A stretch of 64,000 nt of DNA, taken from positions 14,600,935-14,664,934 of the forward strand of contig JABAKD010000021.1 in NCBI GenBank assembly GCA_012845835.1, written 5' to 3'. Under the pieces are notes generated by a model that made no database searches, had not been told where the DNA came from, and worked only from the letters and a program-made list of their open reading frames with translations. Origin of the DNA: Undaria pinnatifida (taxonomy: Eukaryota > Sar > Phaeophyceae > Laminariales > Alariaceae). Made by a program: the position numbers and the translations under genes. Positions 36,247 to 48,860 of this stretch are shown in pieces; within the stretch, counting starts at the first letter, position 1, and every line of letters begins with the position of its first letter.

Positions 36247-38302
36247 AAGGGTACCTTCATCGCCAAAACGCGTGAAACAAACAAAGAAACCAGGGGACAC
36301 GCGCGGTAATGACGGCACCGGTCGGTGCGGGACGAAAACCGTTTAGCCCGCCGCAGACGGAATTCATTTCGGGTCTTCCCGCGCGATGGGATAGGAAAAA
36401 TATCCCGTTTGCTTGCGCCGGGACGGGAGCGGGACTGGGAGCTGGAAAGCTATTTACTCGACGGGACGGGACGGAAGTCCCCCATTTCTTGTCGGAACGG
36501 GAATCTATCAGGTGTATGTTCGGTAAATCTGTCGCAAACATTGTGGGGAATTCGGCAGGGAACAGAATCAAGAATCGGCCGTGTACATAAATGGTCGGTA
36601 AAACGGTAAGGAACACAACCGGGAAATCGGTCGGGAACGTGATATGGAGATGGCCGGGAGATGCGGTCCAAATTTGTTGGGTGACACGACCGGAAACGCT
36701 TGCGCTGGAGATGAAAACAACGAACGGCTAGGGGAAAAAAGGTTATACCAAGTTTTATTTGTGAATTGCTCGAACAAACTTTAGCCGCCTTTTACTTTGT
36801 TGAGAAATACGAACTAAATGCATGTTTTTCATGTATTTTTTCCTTCAAAAAACGTTTTAACACATGTTTATCGACTCATAGCTGAAGTTTACGAAGGGAA
36901 TCACGAGCAAACGGGGGGAGCGAAAATTAACTAATACATTAAAATGAAACGAACAATCTCCCCTACATAAATGTCTAATTTGAATAATCTAAGTTGAAAT
37001 AATCTAGTTGCATCCATAGTCACATGATAGGAACAAAAAAAGCAACCCATGGAAAATAGAATGCGAACATCTGCCACTTGGGCAATTTGCGGGGTTAAAA
37101 AAATTGTGCGCGAATGTAGGGATGGAATGGGAACAACTGGGCGGACAGCGAGACAAAGAAAGTCGGGAGTGCACATTACGGCGGGACGGGAAACAAATCG
37201 GGACGGAACAAGATGCCGTAAGTCCAGACGGTATACGGCGGGAGAGATATTGAGGTCGGGGAGGGATTGAAAAGTCGCGGGCGGGAACGAAATACACTCG
37301 GGATGTCGAATCGATCGCTTCGCGCTAAATTAAAGCCTATGTAGTTCACCGTCAGTCAAAGTTCATCATTGGAAAATGCCGTCGGTCAAGAGGTGAAAGG
37401 GCCCTCTCCAGGCATTCGTCCCACAACAATAGGAGAGAGTGCTGATTTGTGTTGTAGTCACATCTATTTACCCTGGTAGTATCACGTCGCTAAAACGATA
37501 GTTTACTGCCAGGTACGTGGTGTAATTTATCGCAATGCACGCACTGCTGTAGAGTCGCAATATATTTCTTTTGTGGTGATGATGTTATTACATACATCTG
37601 GTGTAGTAACGACAACTGATAATACCGATAGAGATTATTGTGGTACGTGATGGTCGGAGACCTTCCTGACGTGTCTGGCGATAAAAGGCGCAACACCAAC
37701 TCGGACCGGTTGATTCGTTCTGCTCTGAGACTATATTACATGACATATTATGTGATGGGTTGAAGGTTTTGCCGACTAAATTGGGTTGATGACATCAACA
37801 CCAAAACTATCTGATCTGCAAGCTGCAGCTGTGAGTTGATCGAGGGCTGTACACGTGTGTGCGTGATCTTCAAGACGAGCTCTGATGTCATCGACTACAT
37901 TGATAAGAGGTCCTCGTTGAAGTATATATATATACCGTCAGAGGGATTGCTCTCGCAGGCTTCCCCCTTGGTTACACACCTTGGTTTCGGGCTGGGGAGA
38001 CAAATGCAGTCTTGACTTGAGCCATCTGTTTGGCTAGAGTGATAGAATATATGTTGCATGATGCATGCTGCGAGCCCGCCTCGATTGTAGCAGAAATGTG
38101 CATCAAGGTTGTCTACTATATGCGCTACCTACTACCTGAGATTATTTCCTGGCGTTCGATGACTGAATCATGCTACCACTAAAACACGTGTGCAGAATAG
38201 TTTACCATCATGCTCTAGAGTCGCGTTACGTACTATTTATACTCTTACGAGCATTGGGGCTCGGTGAATACTGCGCGTCGAGCTTGCCGGCGTCAGATAT
38301 AT

Positions 38303-39688
38303 ACTCGGCTGCTCCCCGGCTGGGGTGGTGCTCGGGCCTGAGGCTTCCCCAAAACGTGCCAGAGCCCATGAGGGGGTGTGTGGCGTCGAGCTTACTCGAG
38401 CGCTGCACTAGCGCTTGGGTATGGCCGGGCCGGCGGTGACAGCCAGCGACAAGGCGAAAACATTCCTCGCGTATGTTTTTTAATGCAGCAGCCTTGCCTG
38501 CGGACGCAGTGTCGCATCACCGCCGCGAAAAGCGTGGGGCGCGTATCGAACAGAGAAGGGAGGATCGAACCCATGTGAGTAAGCACCGAATTCGGGAAGG
38601 AGATGGACGTGGCGTGTCGGGACTGCTGCCCCCTTCACGTTGGCACTTAGGCAAGAACCGGGCTGGGCGAAGGGAGACGGAGAGGGGGAAATACTCTCTC
38701 TGGGAAAACGGCGGGTCGAACGGAGGAAATAGGACGCTCGGAAGAAGAGGGGGAAAAGCAACTGGTTTCGGAGGGCTGCTCACAAAATTCGCACAGATGC
38801 AAGGGCTAGGTCGAGAGCAGGGGAACTCGTCGTGGGTACGTACAGCGTTCAAGCACTTGCTTTCAAAGGCACGAACGGCATAGGCCACGCTGAGGTGATA
38901 CTGAAGACTTGCGAAGACGCAGGTTGTGATGTCATAGGATTGCAGGAGCTGAGGCGGGGTATGCTGTGTTTTGCTCCGGAGCAGACGGAGGAAAGTACGA
39001 AGAGAAGGGAAACCACGGGGTAGGCTTAGCTGTTAGAGAGTCTATCGTGGCAGGGATGGATAAGTGCAACGTCGCGGTTGAGTGCATCAGTGCTAGATTG
39101 ATGAAGGTTCGCATCCAACTCAAAGGGAAATCTAAAGGTGTGTCTTTATTGTACGCTATGCTCCTACTCTCGAGAAGAGCACCAGCGAAAGGATTACGTT
39201 TGGAATTCACTTGACGAGGTGGTCAAGGAGGTACCTAGTAGGGACCACCTTTTTGTTCTGATGGACGCAAATGCTCGTACAGGCGTGAGAGGGATCGAGT
39301 GGACCGACAGCAAGGTACTGGGTGCATACGGACGTGAGGAGCTGAACGACAACGGAGAGCGACTATTGATTCACGCAACTGATAACAAACTCCCCCTACT
39401 CAACACGTACTATGCTACACCTGCTCGTTGTATATCGTATACGTTTCAGAGCCCTACCCGAGGACAGGCCCAGTACAGACTTGACTACATACTGACACGG
39501 CAAGTGGATACACGATTGGTACATAATGGCACTGTGCGGACTTCACCCAGGGAGAACGCCGAGTCGGACTACAACCTCGTGATTGCAAATATTCGCCTCA
39601 TCAATTTCCCAGCTCCAGAGTGACTGCAGCCTGTCCTGTGTCCACGGACTTGGTTATGCGAGTTAATGTGAGAACAACAACAACAACT

Positions 39689-39743
<55 letters not shown>

Positions 39744-39744
39744 C
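38303..39744 (+). mobile_element. LINE derivative: 5' region + endonuclease + 3' tail, RT missing
   Basis: A GC-rich 5' part (to about 38.83 kb) leads into an APE-type endonuclease and then, without any reverse transcriptase, to the last ~140 bases of the family's 3' end (GCCTGTCCTGTGTCCACGG ... GTGAGAAC) and a (CAA)n tail. The same 3' end occurs at 19.4, 40.4 and 46.3 kb. It is inserted within the right arm of the large inverted repeat. Confidence 0.78.
38832..39623 (+). pseudogene. LINE AP-type endonuclease, two frameshifts
   Basis: Three frames join near 38.96 and 39.16 kb. Key motifs are visible: GLQELRRG (metal-binding Glu), NHGVGLAVRES, LVLMDANARTG-type LMDANARTG (Asp/Asn), YRLDYILTRQ, and ESDYNLVIANI. 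The last corresponds to the catalytic Ser-Asp-His, with His replaced by Tyr. The frameshifts and the lost His indicate an inactive copy. Confidence 0.8.
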
Positions 39745-40365
39745 TATCTATCTACTGTATCATCGCAGTCTAGATACATTTATTTCCTACGATACTGGGG
39801 ACATCACGTACGAATTTTAGTCGTACGAGTTTTTCCGGGTGCGCCATGGTGGTACCACCCCGCCAACAGCATTCGCCGCCGTGGAGTCGCGGCGTGTGCG
39901 TGAGGGTGGAGTCGCCCCGATTGTCGACGTGACAGAACCTGTGATGCATCTCATCATGAGATCGCTGATGCAGGTAGGTATCTACTCTGTCTATCCTTCT
40001 GTCATCCAGATGCATACTGAGACATAGAAAACGAGTTTTGGGCATACCAGCTACGTCTGGCGCGCAATAGCCATACCACCCAACCAGCGAGAATCGCCTC
40101 TAGCACGTGATGGTGGTGTCACCCTCACAGGTCACTCGACAGAACCTACATTGCGGCGGTGTGGATAAGTTGATCTGTTTTAATGTTGATGTGGACGGGG
40201 GGGAGTTGGCGACCTGTCGTCTTGGTGCCGGCTTAATATGACGATCCACGACATATATAAAGCATACCCGGTACTGGTATGCAGCATTCACAAGATCCAG
40301 ATAGATCCCATGTTGTCGAAGAGACCGGCTTCCACCGACGCGTGCAGACCGCTGTTGTTGTTGAT

Positions 40366-41700
40366 GTTGTTGTTCTCACATTTAATCGCATAATCAAGTC
40401 CGTGGTCACATGACAGGCTCTAGTCATTCTGAAGCTGAGGAATACCCCAGGGAAAAACGCAAACAACCCAACGTGGTACGCGCATATATCACAGTTGACG
40501 CAATACATGCCTCCACCAGAAACATACAAAAGTGAAACTGGGAGTCAGTCTACGATGTGCCAGGTCCATGCCGGTGCATACGTCTCGCTACTCACGCCTG
40601 GAGAAACCGGTTATTCTGATTGCTACCCAAGGATGACTACCACGTATATATCACACGTAGTATCTATCACTACGTGTACGCACGGCAGGAGTAAGTCAAT
40701 TGGAGAAAAGAAACAAAGAAAGCGAACCCAAAGGAGATAAGGAAAGGAAAGAAAATAGAAGAGAGCGAAACAAAACTAAAAAAGAAAGAAAAGAGAAGAA
40801 AAAGTCAAGAAAATCGAGAAATGACAAGACAAGAGGAAGCAAAGCAAGAAATAAAGAAGATAAAAAAGAAAAAGAGGAAAAAAAAGGAAAAGAAAGAAAA
40901 ATGTCATGCTAGCCGACCCTAGGGACTGGCTAAAGATGGCCTTAAGCTCATAGAGGGTATCACGTCCATCATCAATGACACCTGGGAGAGAACACAACAT
41001 GGCGGAGAAGTCAGGGCGGTCTTATGCTATCTTGTGACGGCCATTAGAAGGCCCACAACTTTCAATACGCAGATGGCCGAACCCAGACTTCAATCTGTTG
41101 GGCATGACGCTTTCCCTTCCCTCCCTCCCCCCTTCCTCCCTTTCCCCTTCCCCCCTTCCTCCCTTTCCCCTTCCCCCCTCCCCCCCCTCCTCCCTCCCCC
41201 CCTCCCCCAATCCCCTCCCCGCTCCCCCCTCTTCCCCCTCCCCCCGGCCGCTTAAAGATGCCCACGGTGGATGGCGCTGCCGCAGCCTTTGCGCGTCGCC
41301 CTGCAGCTTTTCGTCTCTCCGTTTCATGCCAATTCCGCTTGAACAACTCGGCTCCCTCCTCTACTCTTCGAAATCACCTGCCAGCCTTCTGAGCAGCCTT
41401 TCGCCAACCTTCGAATTTCATTCCAAAGACCGACATATCCTCTTTCAGATGATCCATCCAGTCTTTCTCTTGCCCCCCTGAGTAGCCCTTACCCCCAACA
41501 ACTCCCCAAACATCACTCTCTGTGGCGGACGCTCCTCCCCCATACGTGCCACGAATTCCGCAAACAAAATCCTCTGTTTTCGCACTATCGCCTTAACGCT
41601 CTCGGAATCTTTCTAGGCAAGCGCGTCGGCTAGAAGGTCATGGCTGATTGCAGAAGGCGCAGTGAGCTTGAATGCTTTCGTCGTCAAGCTGGCAACAACG
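40366..41700 (-). mobile_element. 5'-truncated LINE: end of ORF2 and full 3' region
   Basis: Minus-strand frames give the C-terminus of a non-LTR ORF2: KAIVRKQRILFAEFVARMG, RVMFGELLG, a shift, then DWMDHLKEDMSVFGMKFEG, an in-frame TGA, RRVEEGAELFKRNWHETE and AAAAPSTVGIFKRPGG. After a G/C-rich low-complexity stretch (41.10-41.25 kb) come the 3' region, a pyrimidine-rich tract (40.91-40.70) and a (CAA)n-type tail at 40366. This copy shows that the tails at 19.4, 39.6 and 46.3 kb belong to one LINE family. Confidence 0.75.
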
Positions 41701-44049
41701 TGACGGAACCGACGCGGCCGACCGAATAAGCTCGGCGAGGGCATTAGTAGCTGAGATTTTTGTCACGTTGGGCATTGTAACGCGACCACTTGGTGATGGA
41801 TTTCACTTCCCAAGGTACAGTCACCTGGCTAGGAGTAAATGCCGGCTGCATTGGGACAACGACGTGGGTGACTTCCGCGCACGTTGCTGACGTAATGACG
41901 TGTTCGGTGGACGATTGTTTTTTGCGAGCCATCTGAGTGGGGCTCGTACTCGTTACGATCCAACCCTGTTCGCTGATTAAATAAAATGAAGAAATCATAT
42001 GCAAAACTGAAATGCTGTTGTACGTTTCGCAAAGCAAGACCCTCGATAGATTAACGCCATGACTGGGGGGCGGACGTTTGGGGTCGTATATGTCTTTTTT
42101 TTTCGGAGTGAGAGTGTCTCTGGTTAACTAGGGTTAGTGGCCCAGATCTGCCCCCTGTCCCTTTTGTAGTTTTTAGCTTCCGTGTTACGAGTTGTTTCAC
42201 CTCTGCAACATTAATCCACAATGGAATGGAATGGTTAGCATTGCAAAGCTTAGCTACCAGGTGGCGAGAAATTTTCATCAAATCTTTGCTGCCGCGGCCG
42301 TGATGTACAGAGTCACTCGTGCGAGTAGCTCAAATGCACGATTAGTTTTAAAGGGGGGACTCCCCGGATACTACCGTGGCCTCTTGGTGTTATTGCCTTA
42401 CTCTGATTCCTCATTGCAGATTGGAGGTGCTGCCCTGCATGAAATGCGCTCAAAATCGTCCCACGAGCAATCTCGTGACAAATTGCATTGTCTACGAGAA
42501 CACTCGAAAATACATAATAAACTCTGCATAATTCGAAACAATAGGCACTATAATTTGGTCATATTACGATGGCCAGGGAATCTATGAATAAATAGATTTG
42601 AAAGCAGCAAGAAAGAGAACACAGAGTAGCAGAAACATCTCATACGACATAAACGTCACACGTCAGCCAGAGAGCACTATTAAAAACGGGCAAACGATGA
42701 AACGAACCCCTTTACCTAGGCAAACGCCAGTGGGAACTGTTGAAACTTTTAAACACCATGTAGATTTTAGCGATACACGCGTGTTCTAAATTTACATTTT
42801 TACATTCCGGAGTCGTTCTAACATTTCTTTAACGAAACGGCCGATGTCGAAACAAGCTCACCGGCCGTATCTTCTGAAATACGGTGCCCAGTGCCCCCCC
42901 CAGATATCATCGTTCGATACGAGTCCTTTTCAAACAAGAATGTTACACATAGTTGAATGTTATCTTTCGTATCATATGTCCTTCCTCGTTTCGAGCAGCC
43001 ATGAAACGTTCGTTAAAGGATATCACTGTTTTTGGGGGGGGGGCATCCTTGGGCCATCGTAGAAACGGTCTCCGATATTTTTGTTTGAACACTCCTTTGT
43101 TTCCCTCTCCACAGGCCGTATACTGTACTGGTATCTAATCTTCTTCGTCTTGTTTTTGTCCGTGCAACACATATGGGTGCTGTACAGTACAAGTATCTGT
43201 TCTCGTTTGGCACGTTCGCTGTTCTTGCATCCTTTCCTTTCCGATCTTCTTACGTCACACTTTTTAGAACACCTACCTACCTGTCGTTTGTTTTCAAATA
43301 TTTAGTCTAGTCTCTATTTGTTTTCATTTTCTTCGGTTTTGTTATTTTGTTCCCTTCTTTCCCTTTTGTCATGGCGTGGCTAGTGTTGTTGTGTCCTGGA
43401 GGGGCAAAGCAGTTGTAGTAAGCAAGGAGTATAATCCTGCAAGCGGCAACGCGACCATAAAGTCTTGAAGAAGCTGAGTTGGATAAATGAGACAAAATGC
43501 CTGAGTGTAACGATTGTTAAGGAAACGGATTTGTTGAGCTGGTGCGCCTTTTTTCAACGGCAGGTGGTGGAGACCCACCGTGGAACAAATAAATAATGTA
43601 CAGGCGCAGGCAGATCCAGCACTACCCAGGTCAAAGCCAAACCAAACAGAGCTGCCTATTCCTGGGTGGCTATCTCACCTCTTTTGACTGAACATTTTAG
43701 GGTAAGGCCGAAGAAGGCCGGCAAGTGCACGGTGTTGACTAACCCAATCGGCAAGGTTAACAACAAGTCTGCGTTTTGCAGATGGACAAAAACTGGCATT
43801 AGTACACCTAGTTTATCGAGCTTGAGTTTTTTTAACCGGATCCTTAGGAGCATCTATTAATGAAAATTTTATAATCGTACCCGGTACCCTAGCATTTCAC
43901 TTGTTCACTTGCTTTACCTTGATGAATTACAACTGTTTAGTTTACTCTGTTTGACGGTCTGTGACCTCAGAATTCTATCTCTCTAAGATGAATCAGCGCG
44001 GACTCTTATGGGTGTACTGATGGTAACGTTGTGAATAGAAAGGACGGTT
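41701..44049. other. Intergenic; weak frames only
   Basis: A 131-codon plus frame ends at 42587, and a 64-codon plus frame lies at 43666-43860 (TEHFRVRPKKAGKCTVLTNP). Neither has flanking splice support or a family signature. Confidence 0.4.
42850..43070 (+). repeat. Dispersed repeat paired with 52960-53170
   Basis: Shares TTTCGAGCAGCCATGA, GAAACGTTCGTTAAAG and the following TTTT-G run with 52.96-53.17 kb, same orientation. Confidence 0.55.
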
Positions 44050-44590
44050 GGCTGTGAAGGCAACGCACACACAGCATCGCTCAGAGAGTCTATATATAGT
44101 GGTTACCCTCGAATACTATCAACACCAGCGTTGGTCGTCAAATTCGACTCTCGCCTCCTTTATACTTTACATTAATTTACTTGCAACAAAAGAAAGAAAG
44201 GGTTTGCTGTTGGTCGCGTCTAGCAGCGTGGGTCTAGGCGCAATCCAAAAAGGGTCGACGAGGGAAAAAATTGCTGACTGAGGTCTTCTCGCAGAATAAA
44301 CGAACGCACGTACCGTGGTCGAGGGGGTGGAGGGCCCGCTATATAAGCCCGTATATCTAAGTTTGTCCTCGGAGGGACATCCAAACACACTTGCGACGCA
44401 AGTGTACGTAGGAAAAACATGCTGAATTATTTACGGGCTACACAAAAGCAGGTACGTGCCGCAGTGCGGAGGAGGAAGGACGGCTCGCCATGTGACACTG
44501 GATCTGAGTGACTACTGAAAAGGAGCGCGCAAGTTTTTCGATGATAACAAATGGGATTACATAAACATATATAAAATCATTCCTTGAATA
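44050..44590 (+). mobile_element. tRNA-derived SINE-like element, second copy
   Basis: Shares AGTGGTTACCCTCGAATACTA, AAATTCGACTCTCGCC (B-box-like), CTAGCAGCGTGGGT and GGATCTGAGTGACTAC with 46921-47290. The head is degraded. Confidence 0.5.
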
Positions 44591-44599
44591 TAGAGTCAT

Positions 44600-46800
44600 T
44601 CCTTGGTGTCATGGACTTTGGTTCGGAGTTTTCTGTCTCGGCCTAAGTATGCGATTCGCGGAACTGGAATTCTCGGTCGAATATGGCTTGGTTCGAGCGC
44701 CGCCTTCGGGGGGCGGCTCCAACGCCTCTCGCCCTGCCGTGTCCGTTCCGCACATCGACGTGAACGCGGACGGGCGCCGAGCGAGACGAGCGAGTGTCGA
44801 GGAGGAATTTTGGAAAAACTGTTGAATCTTAATGGCTGCAACGCCTGAATGATTTACAAAATTGGCATCATTTCCAAACGGTACGTGATAATGTTTGGAA
44901 TTTTGCGTACCGGGTGAGAACAGCAGTATGTACGACGAGCATGAAGGCCAACTGACGGCATTGGCAAACACACAACATCAGGTGCATGCAGCTGCAGTAG
45001 CTGAAGGGCGAAACTTTTAGCACATACTGCAGCAACTAGTAGCAACCAGAACCACAGCAGATAGTTCAAAGTGCAGTACGAGTGCAGTTGGCAAGTTTAG
45101 TCGTACACGCATCACTCTGTCCAATAGTCTATATATAACAGCATCTCAAGCAGGTAGAGGAGCCGTCTCTTCATCCTTTGGCCTTGGCTTCAGCACGGCC
45201 GCTTACACTCAAGGCAGCCTCTGCTGTAGGCATAAACGAGTGCGGTTGATTCGCAGCGAACTATTCCGCCGTGCTTGCCTCTATGTGGCCATTGTCCATG
45301 CCATTTCATGTCACCTCCCTTCTGTTTTAAGCTCGTCGTCGTGCCGTCGAGGTACGAGGAAACCCGTACGTACTGGGTGAGAACAGCGGTATGTACGACG
45401 AGCATGAACGCCAACTGACGACATTGGCAAACACACAACAGCAGGTGCAGCAGCAGTAGCCGAAGGGCGAAACGTCTAGCACATACAGCAGCAACTAGTA
45501 GCAACTAGAACCACAGCAGATAGCTCAAAGTGCAGTACGAGTGCCGTTGGCAAGTTTAGTCGTGCACGCATCACTCTGTCCAATATATAACAACCGTTTT
45601 ATGTTCATATTGATGGAGAAAAAATACCAGGTCGTATTACATTTATTTCCTGTAAGAATGATACGTCGTATGAGCGGACGTTCTGGTTCTGGTGCCGTGA
45701 GACCGTCGAACACACCGCATGTTTTACCCAAACAAGATCCAACAAGAGGCAGCGCACGGGGGCCCCTAACACAGAGACACGTGACAACCACGGCCAGCTG
45801 TTGGTCGCGTAATTGTCCGGTGGTCCGTGCTTCGGTGGGTGTATCGGAAGTCGTTCGTAGTACTGCTGTAGATCGTCGAAAAACCACGTGGCATCGTGCT
45901 GGTGGCAAGACTCGCCAGTAGACCCCCAAAAATTTATTCACCTATTCTTTTTCTTGGCCCCATGCACCCATTTATTTCCCTTCCTTTCTCTTCTTTGTTT
46001 GTTTCTTTTTTCCTATTGACTAGCGTCTGTTGTGCGCATGCGTAGTGATAGATACCACGTGTAATATATACGTGGTAGTCTTTCTTGGTTGGTAAGCGGT
46101 ATAGTCGGTTTTCCCAGGCGCGAGTAATGAGACGTATGCACCGGTATGGACCTGGCACATCGTAGACTGACTCCCGATTTCACTTTCATATGTTTCTGGT
46201 GGAGGCATGAATTGCGTCAGCTGTGCTTTATGCGTGTACCACCTTTGGTTTGTGTTTTTCCCCTAGGATATTCCTCAGCTCCAGAGTGACTGGAGCCTGT
46301 CCTGTGACCACGGACTTGATTATGCGAGTTAATGTGAGAACGACAACAACAACAACGGAAATATTGCCTGTTTCTTGACCTTTCAGCTGCTTCCTGCAAA
46401 CTTGGTTTTTCTGCCAACACGATTTTGAACTTGTTCGCGATTTTTTCTTCCTTTTTGTCTAGTAAGTTGAACTTCCTACTGCCGCTAATTGCCGCCTGAC
46501 AGCTGTGCATTAGTTGCCAAACGGTCCAGCTTTAGCTTTTCTTTGATTCGCACCATTTGTTTTGTACTTGACGAAGCTTCAGCGGCTGAGATCTGGGCTT
46601 GGCTCATCAGCTCGACACCGCCCAGCACCCCATCGCAGCGCTATAGCTTACATCAACGAAGCGCCGTGCAGTGCCCTGCGATGCCCTGCGGCTCAGCTCA
46701 GCAGCGCACCGCTAGCTCAGCAGAGCGACGCGCTATGCTTTGCCGTGCTCTGCCATCGCGGTCGTTGGTTATTCATGATATCTAAAACTCCGCGTACGGT
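44600..46800. repeat. Mosaic of repeats mirrored at 56.7-59.2 kb
   Basis: Blocks 44.60-44.89, 44.88-45.12, 45.16-45.60, 45.77-45.88 and 46.36-46.80 kb each have reverse-complement partners within 56.7-59.2 kb, though not all in mirrored order. 44.89-45.12 and 45.37-45.60 kb are also direct near-duplicates (GTATGTACGACGAGCATGAA, TTTAGTCGT-CACGCATCACTC). Short frames here are spurious. Confidence 0.65.
45925..46360 (+). mobile_element. 5'-truncated copy of the (CAA)n-tailed LINE
   Basis: The 3'-end-only copy runs TTTCTTTTTTCCTATTGACTAGCG ... CAGCTCCAGAGTGACTGGAG, GCCTGTCCTGTGACCACGG, GTGAGAAC then a short (CAA)n. It divides blocks of an older repeat that continue on either side. Confidence 0.72.
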
Positions 46801-46920
46801 GATATTTAGGTATTTGGCGCTTTATTGCATACTTATCGCGTCAACCATCGTTATATCATAGAATATGGGGGAGGGAATGTAATCTCTATGCAAAGATCCT
46901 GTTTTTTTTTAATCATATGT

Positions 46921-47290
46921 CAGCCGGCCGCCCCGGTGGTCTATAAATAATAGTGGTTTTACCCTCGAATACTACTAACGTTTGGTTGTCCTTGAGTTCG
47001 ACACCCACCACGATGAGATTTGACTTTATTTTCAAAAATGAAAAAAAAAAAACAGGCATCAATCAACTGCTGAGAGCGCCTAGCAGCGTGGGTTGGTTCT
47101 ACGCGAGTCGACGAGGGAAGAAAATGCTGGATTCTCCTGGCGGTAAAAATGAAAACACGTGCCGAAGTGGGGGGAGAGGAGGAGGGCCCGCTATTGACCC
47201 CGGATCTGAGTTACTACTGGGAGGGAGCGCGAGAGTGGTGCGGGGATAATAAATGGGATGAAGAAAAAATATGTTGCAAAGGTATATTAT
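46921..47290 (+). mobile_element. tRNA-derived SINE-like element
   Basis: Head GCCGGCCGCCCCGGTGG, then B-box-like TTGAGTTCGACACCC. The body (CTAGCAGCGTGGGT, GTCGACGAGGGA, GGATCTGAGTTACTAC) matches 44.05-44.59 kb in the same orientation. Confidence 0.5.
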
Positions 47291-47639
47291 TATTACTACC
47301 AGTAAATAATATGTCAGTCTCTAGGAAATACGCACGGCACTATCAGCAGTCGTCATGGTAGAGACACCCCGGATATTATGCATTGAGGGGACGCGTCCAA
47401 TTTTGACAACGTGACAGCAGACACACATATCCCGCCTTCCCGAGAAAAAACAGAGAAGAAGCGCTACGCCAACCTCCCGTACGAGCAAAGCCACCCCCGC
47501 ACCAATCTTAGACAACGCCGCCTTAACGAGAGATCGCCCTCCTCTTCTACGTTTTTCTCCTCGCCCGCGACCACGCAGACCAATCAATGCGACAGCCTTC
47601 ACGTAATAAACAAAGCAATCTTCTTCCAAAACCTCGTCG

Positions 47640-48072
47640 GCTGACATGTCCTCATGTCGACGTTTGATGCAAAGCGACTTTGCATCCTGTCGACTTCAAA
47701 CCTCCATTGCCACGGGGACAGCAGTGCAGTCTCTTCATTAATGCCAAGGCCTCTTTTGTTTCGCCTAGAGGCGACGCAGGTTCTCACTAATACTCTTTTC
47801 GGTATTTTTGTTTGATAGACGCCAACTTTTACTTGACGGCGCATTTAATAGTTTGTTTCGCCTATCCTTGCCTTCTTTATTGTATAATATTACGTTTTTT
47901 CTTTTGTCAAAGCATGACTTTCAGAATCCCATGTTCGTATGAAACACTTGGCATTACTTTAATGTTCAATGCATGCCAAATCGGACAGCTACACCTTAAG
48001 TGGTCGAAGTGCTGCCCTGCCTTACCCGAAGCATGGGCGCCGGCGAATGCCGGCGCCCGTGCGGAGCTCTGG
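47640..48072 (+). repeat. 433-bp repeat ending in a hairpin, copy 1
   Basis: Matches 58016-57585 in reverse over its whole length. It ends with a 10-bp perfect stem, GGGCGCCGGC-GAAT-GCCGGCGCCC (48035-48058), followed 11 bases on by CTGG. Similarity between the copies stops at that point. It could be a Helitron-like 3' terminus. The 5' end does not begin TC, so the class stays open. Confidence 0.6.
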
Positions 48073-48119
48073 TAGACTATGTATTTAGTCTATATATTCA
48101 CGCACAGGATATCACCTCA

Positions 48120-48860
48120 TTATCTTTTGAGAGCCATCCATGCCGCTGTGTTACCCCCCCCCCCCCCCGCCTCGAACGCCCCTATCTTCCCCATCACCCG
48201 CACCTTCGCCTAGACCTAGCACCACACGTATAACAAACCCCTCACCTAAAGCCGTCCCCCCCCCCTCCCCCAACCCATCCCAACCCCACCCCCTCGAACA
48301 CTCCACCCTCTCTTTACTCACTGATTGTACGAATTACCCCAGGATATACATGACAAACTGATGTATTATTTCAAAAATGTCACATTTATCCCCTCAAAAT
48401 ATTGTATAGTTTCCAGGCACATATTGAGCTGCCCGCCCCCCCCCCCCCCCCCCCCCCCCCCCCGCCCCAACCCCCCCGCCCCCAATAATGTACTGGTGCC
48501 AAAACCGTCAGATTTATCCCCTCGAAAGGATTTATAGCTTACATGCACAAATTGCCCCTTCCCCCCCCCCCCCCCCCCGCCCCCCTCCAAACCCGCTCGC
48601 TTTTGATCAAAACCAGGCCCCCCTTTCCCTTCGCAGCTGTCAGATTTTGTCCCCCTCAGAAACGGGTTTTATAGTTTCCGCGCACAGACTGACTAAAATA
48701 ATCCTGTTGACCCTGATAGCTACACTGTAGTTGTAAGGGGAGTCGCCGCCCTATATCCTTAATGAGGACACACAACTCGTAATGCGCGCGATCGGAGTAT
48801 CACACACAGCTTGCAAAGATGAGTTTCGACGAAATCTTCGATCTCACAGCTGGAGTGTAT
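48120..48860 (-). repeat. Inverted copy of the G-rich element (C tracts)
   Basis: C runs up to about 28 bases (48437-48465) alternate with CACATTTATCCCCTC and TATAGTTTCC motifs, the reverse complements of the 54.4-54.7 kb units. The end with TCACAGCTGGAGTGTA at 48.85 kb matches 55.17 and 53.9 kb in reverse. Confidence 0.72.

Larger units (their letters stand above)
35578..40365 (+). repeat. Right arm of the inverted repeat, interrupted by a LINE
   Basis: Collinear in reverse with 21.5-25.57 kb: 35.58-36.25, 36.25-37.3, 37.48-38.30 and 39.75-40.36 kb. A LINE derivative (38303-39744) splits it at a point where the other arm is continuous (CGACTTATATCTACTG). A second LINE tail abuts its outer end at 40366. 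Confidence 0.75.

Noticed and set aside
41022-41346. Gly-rich frames of 94-101 codons on the minus strand
   Set aside because: Only the part above 41250 is the real end of the LINE ORF2; the Gly run is low-complexity GA/CT sequence.
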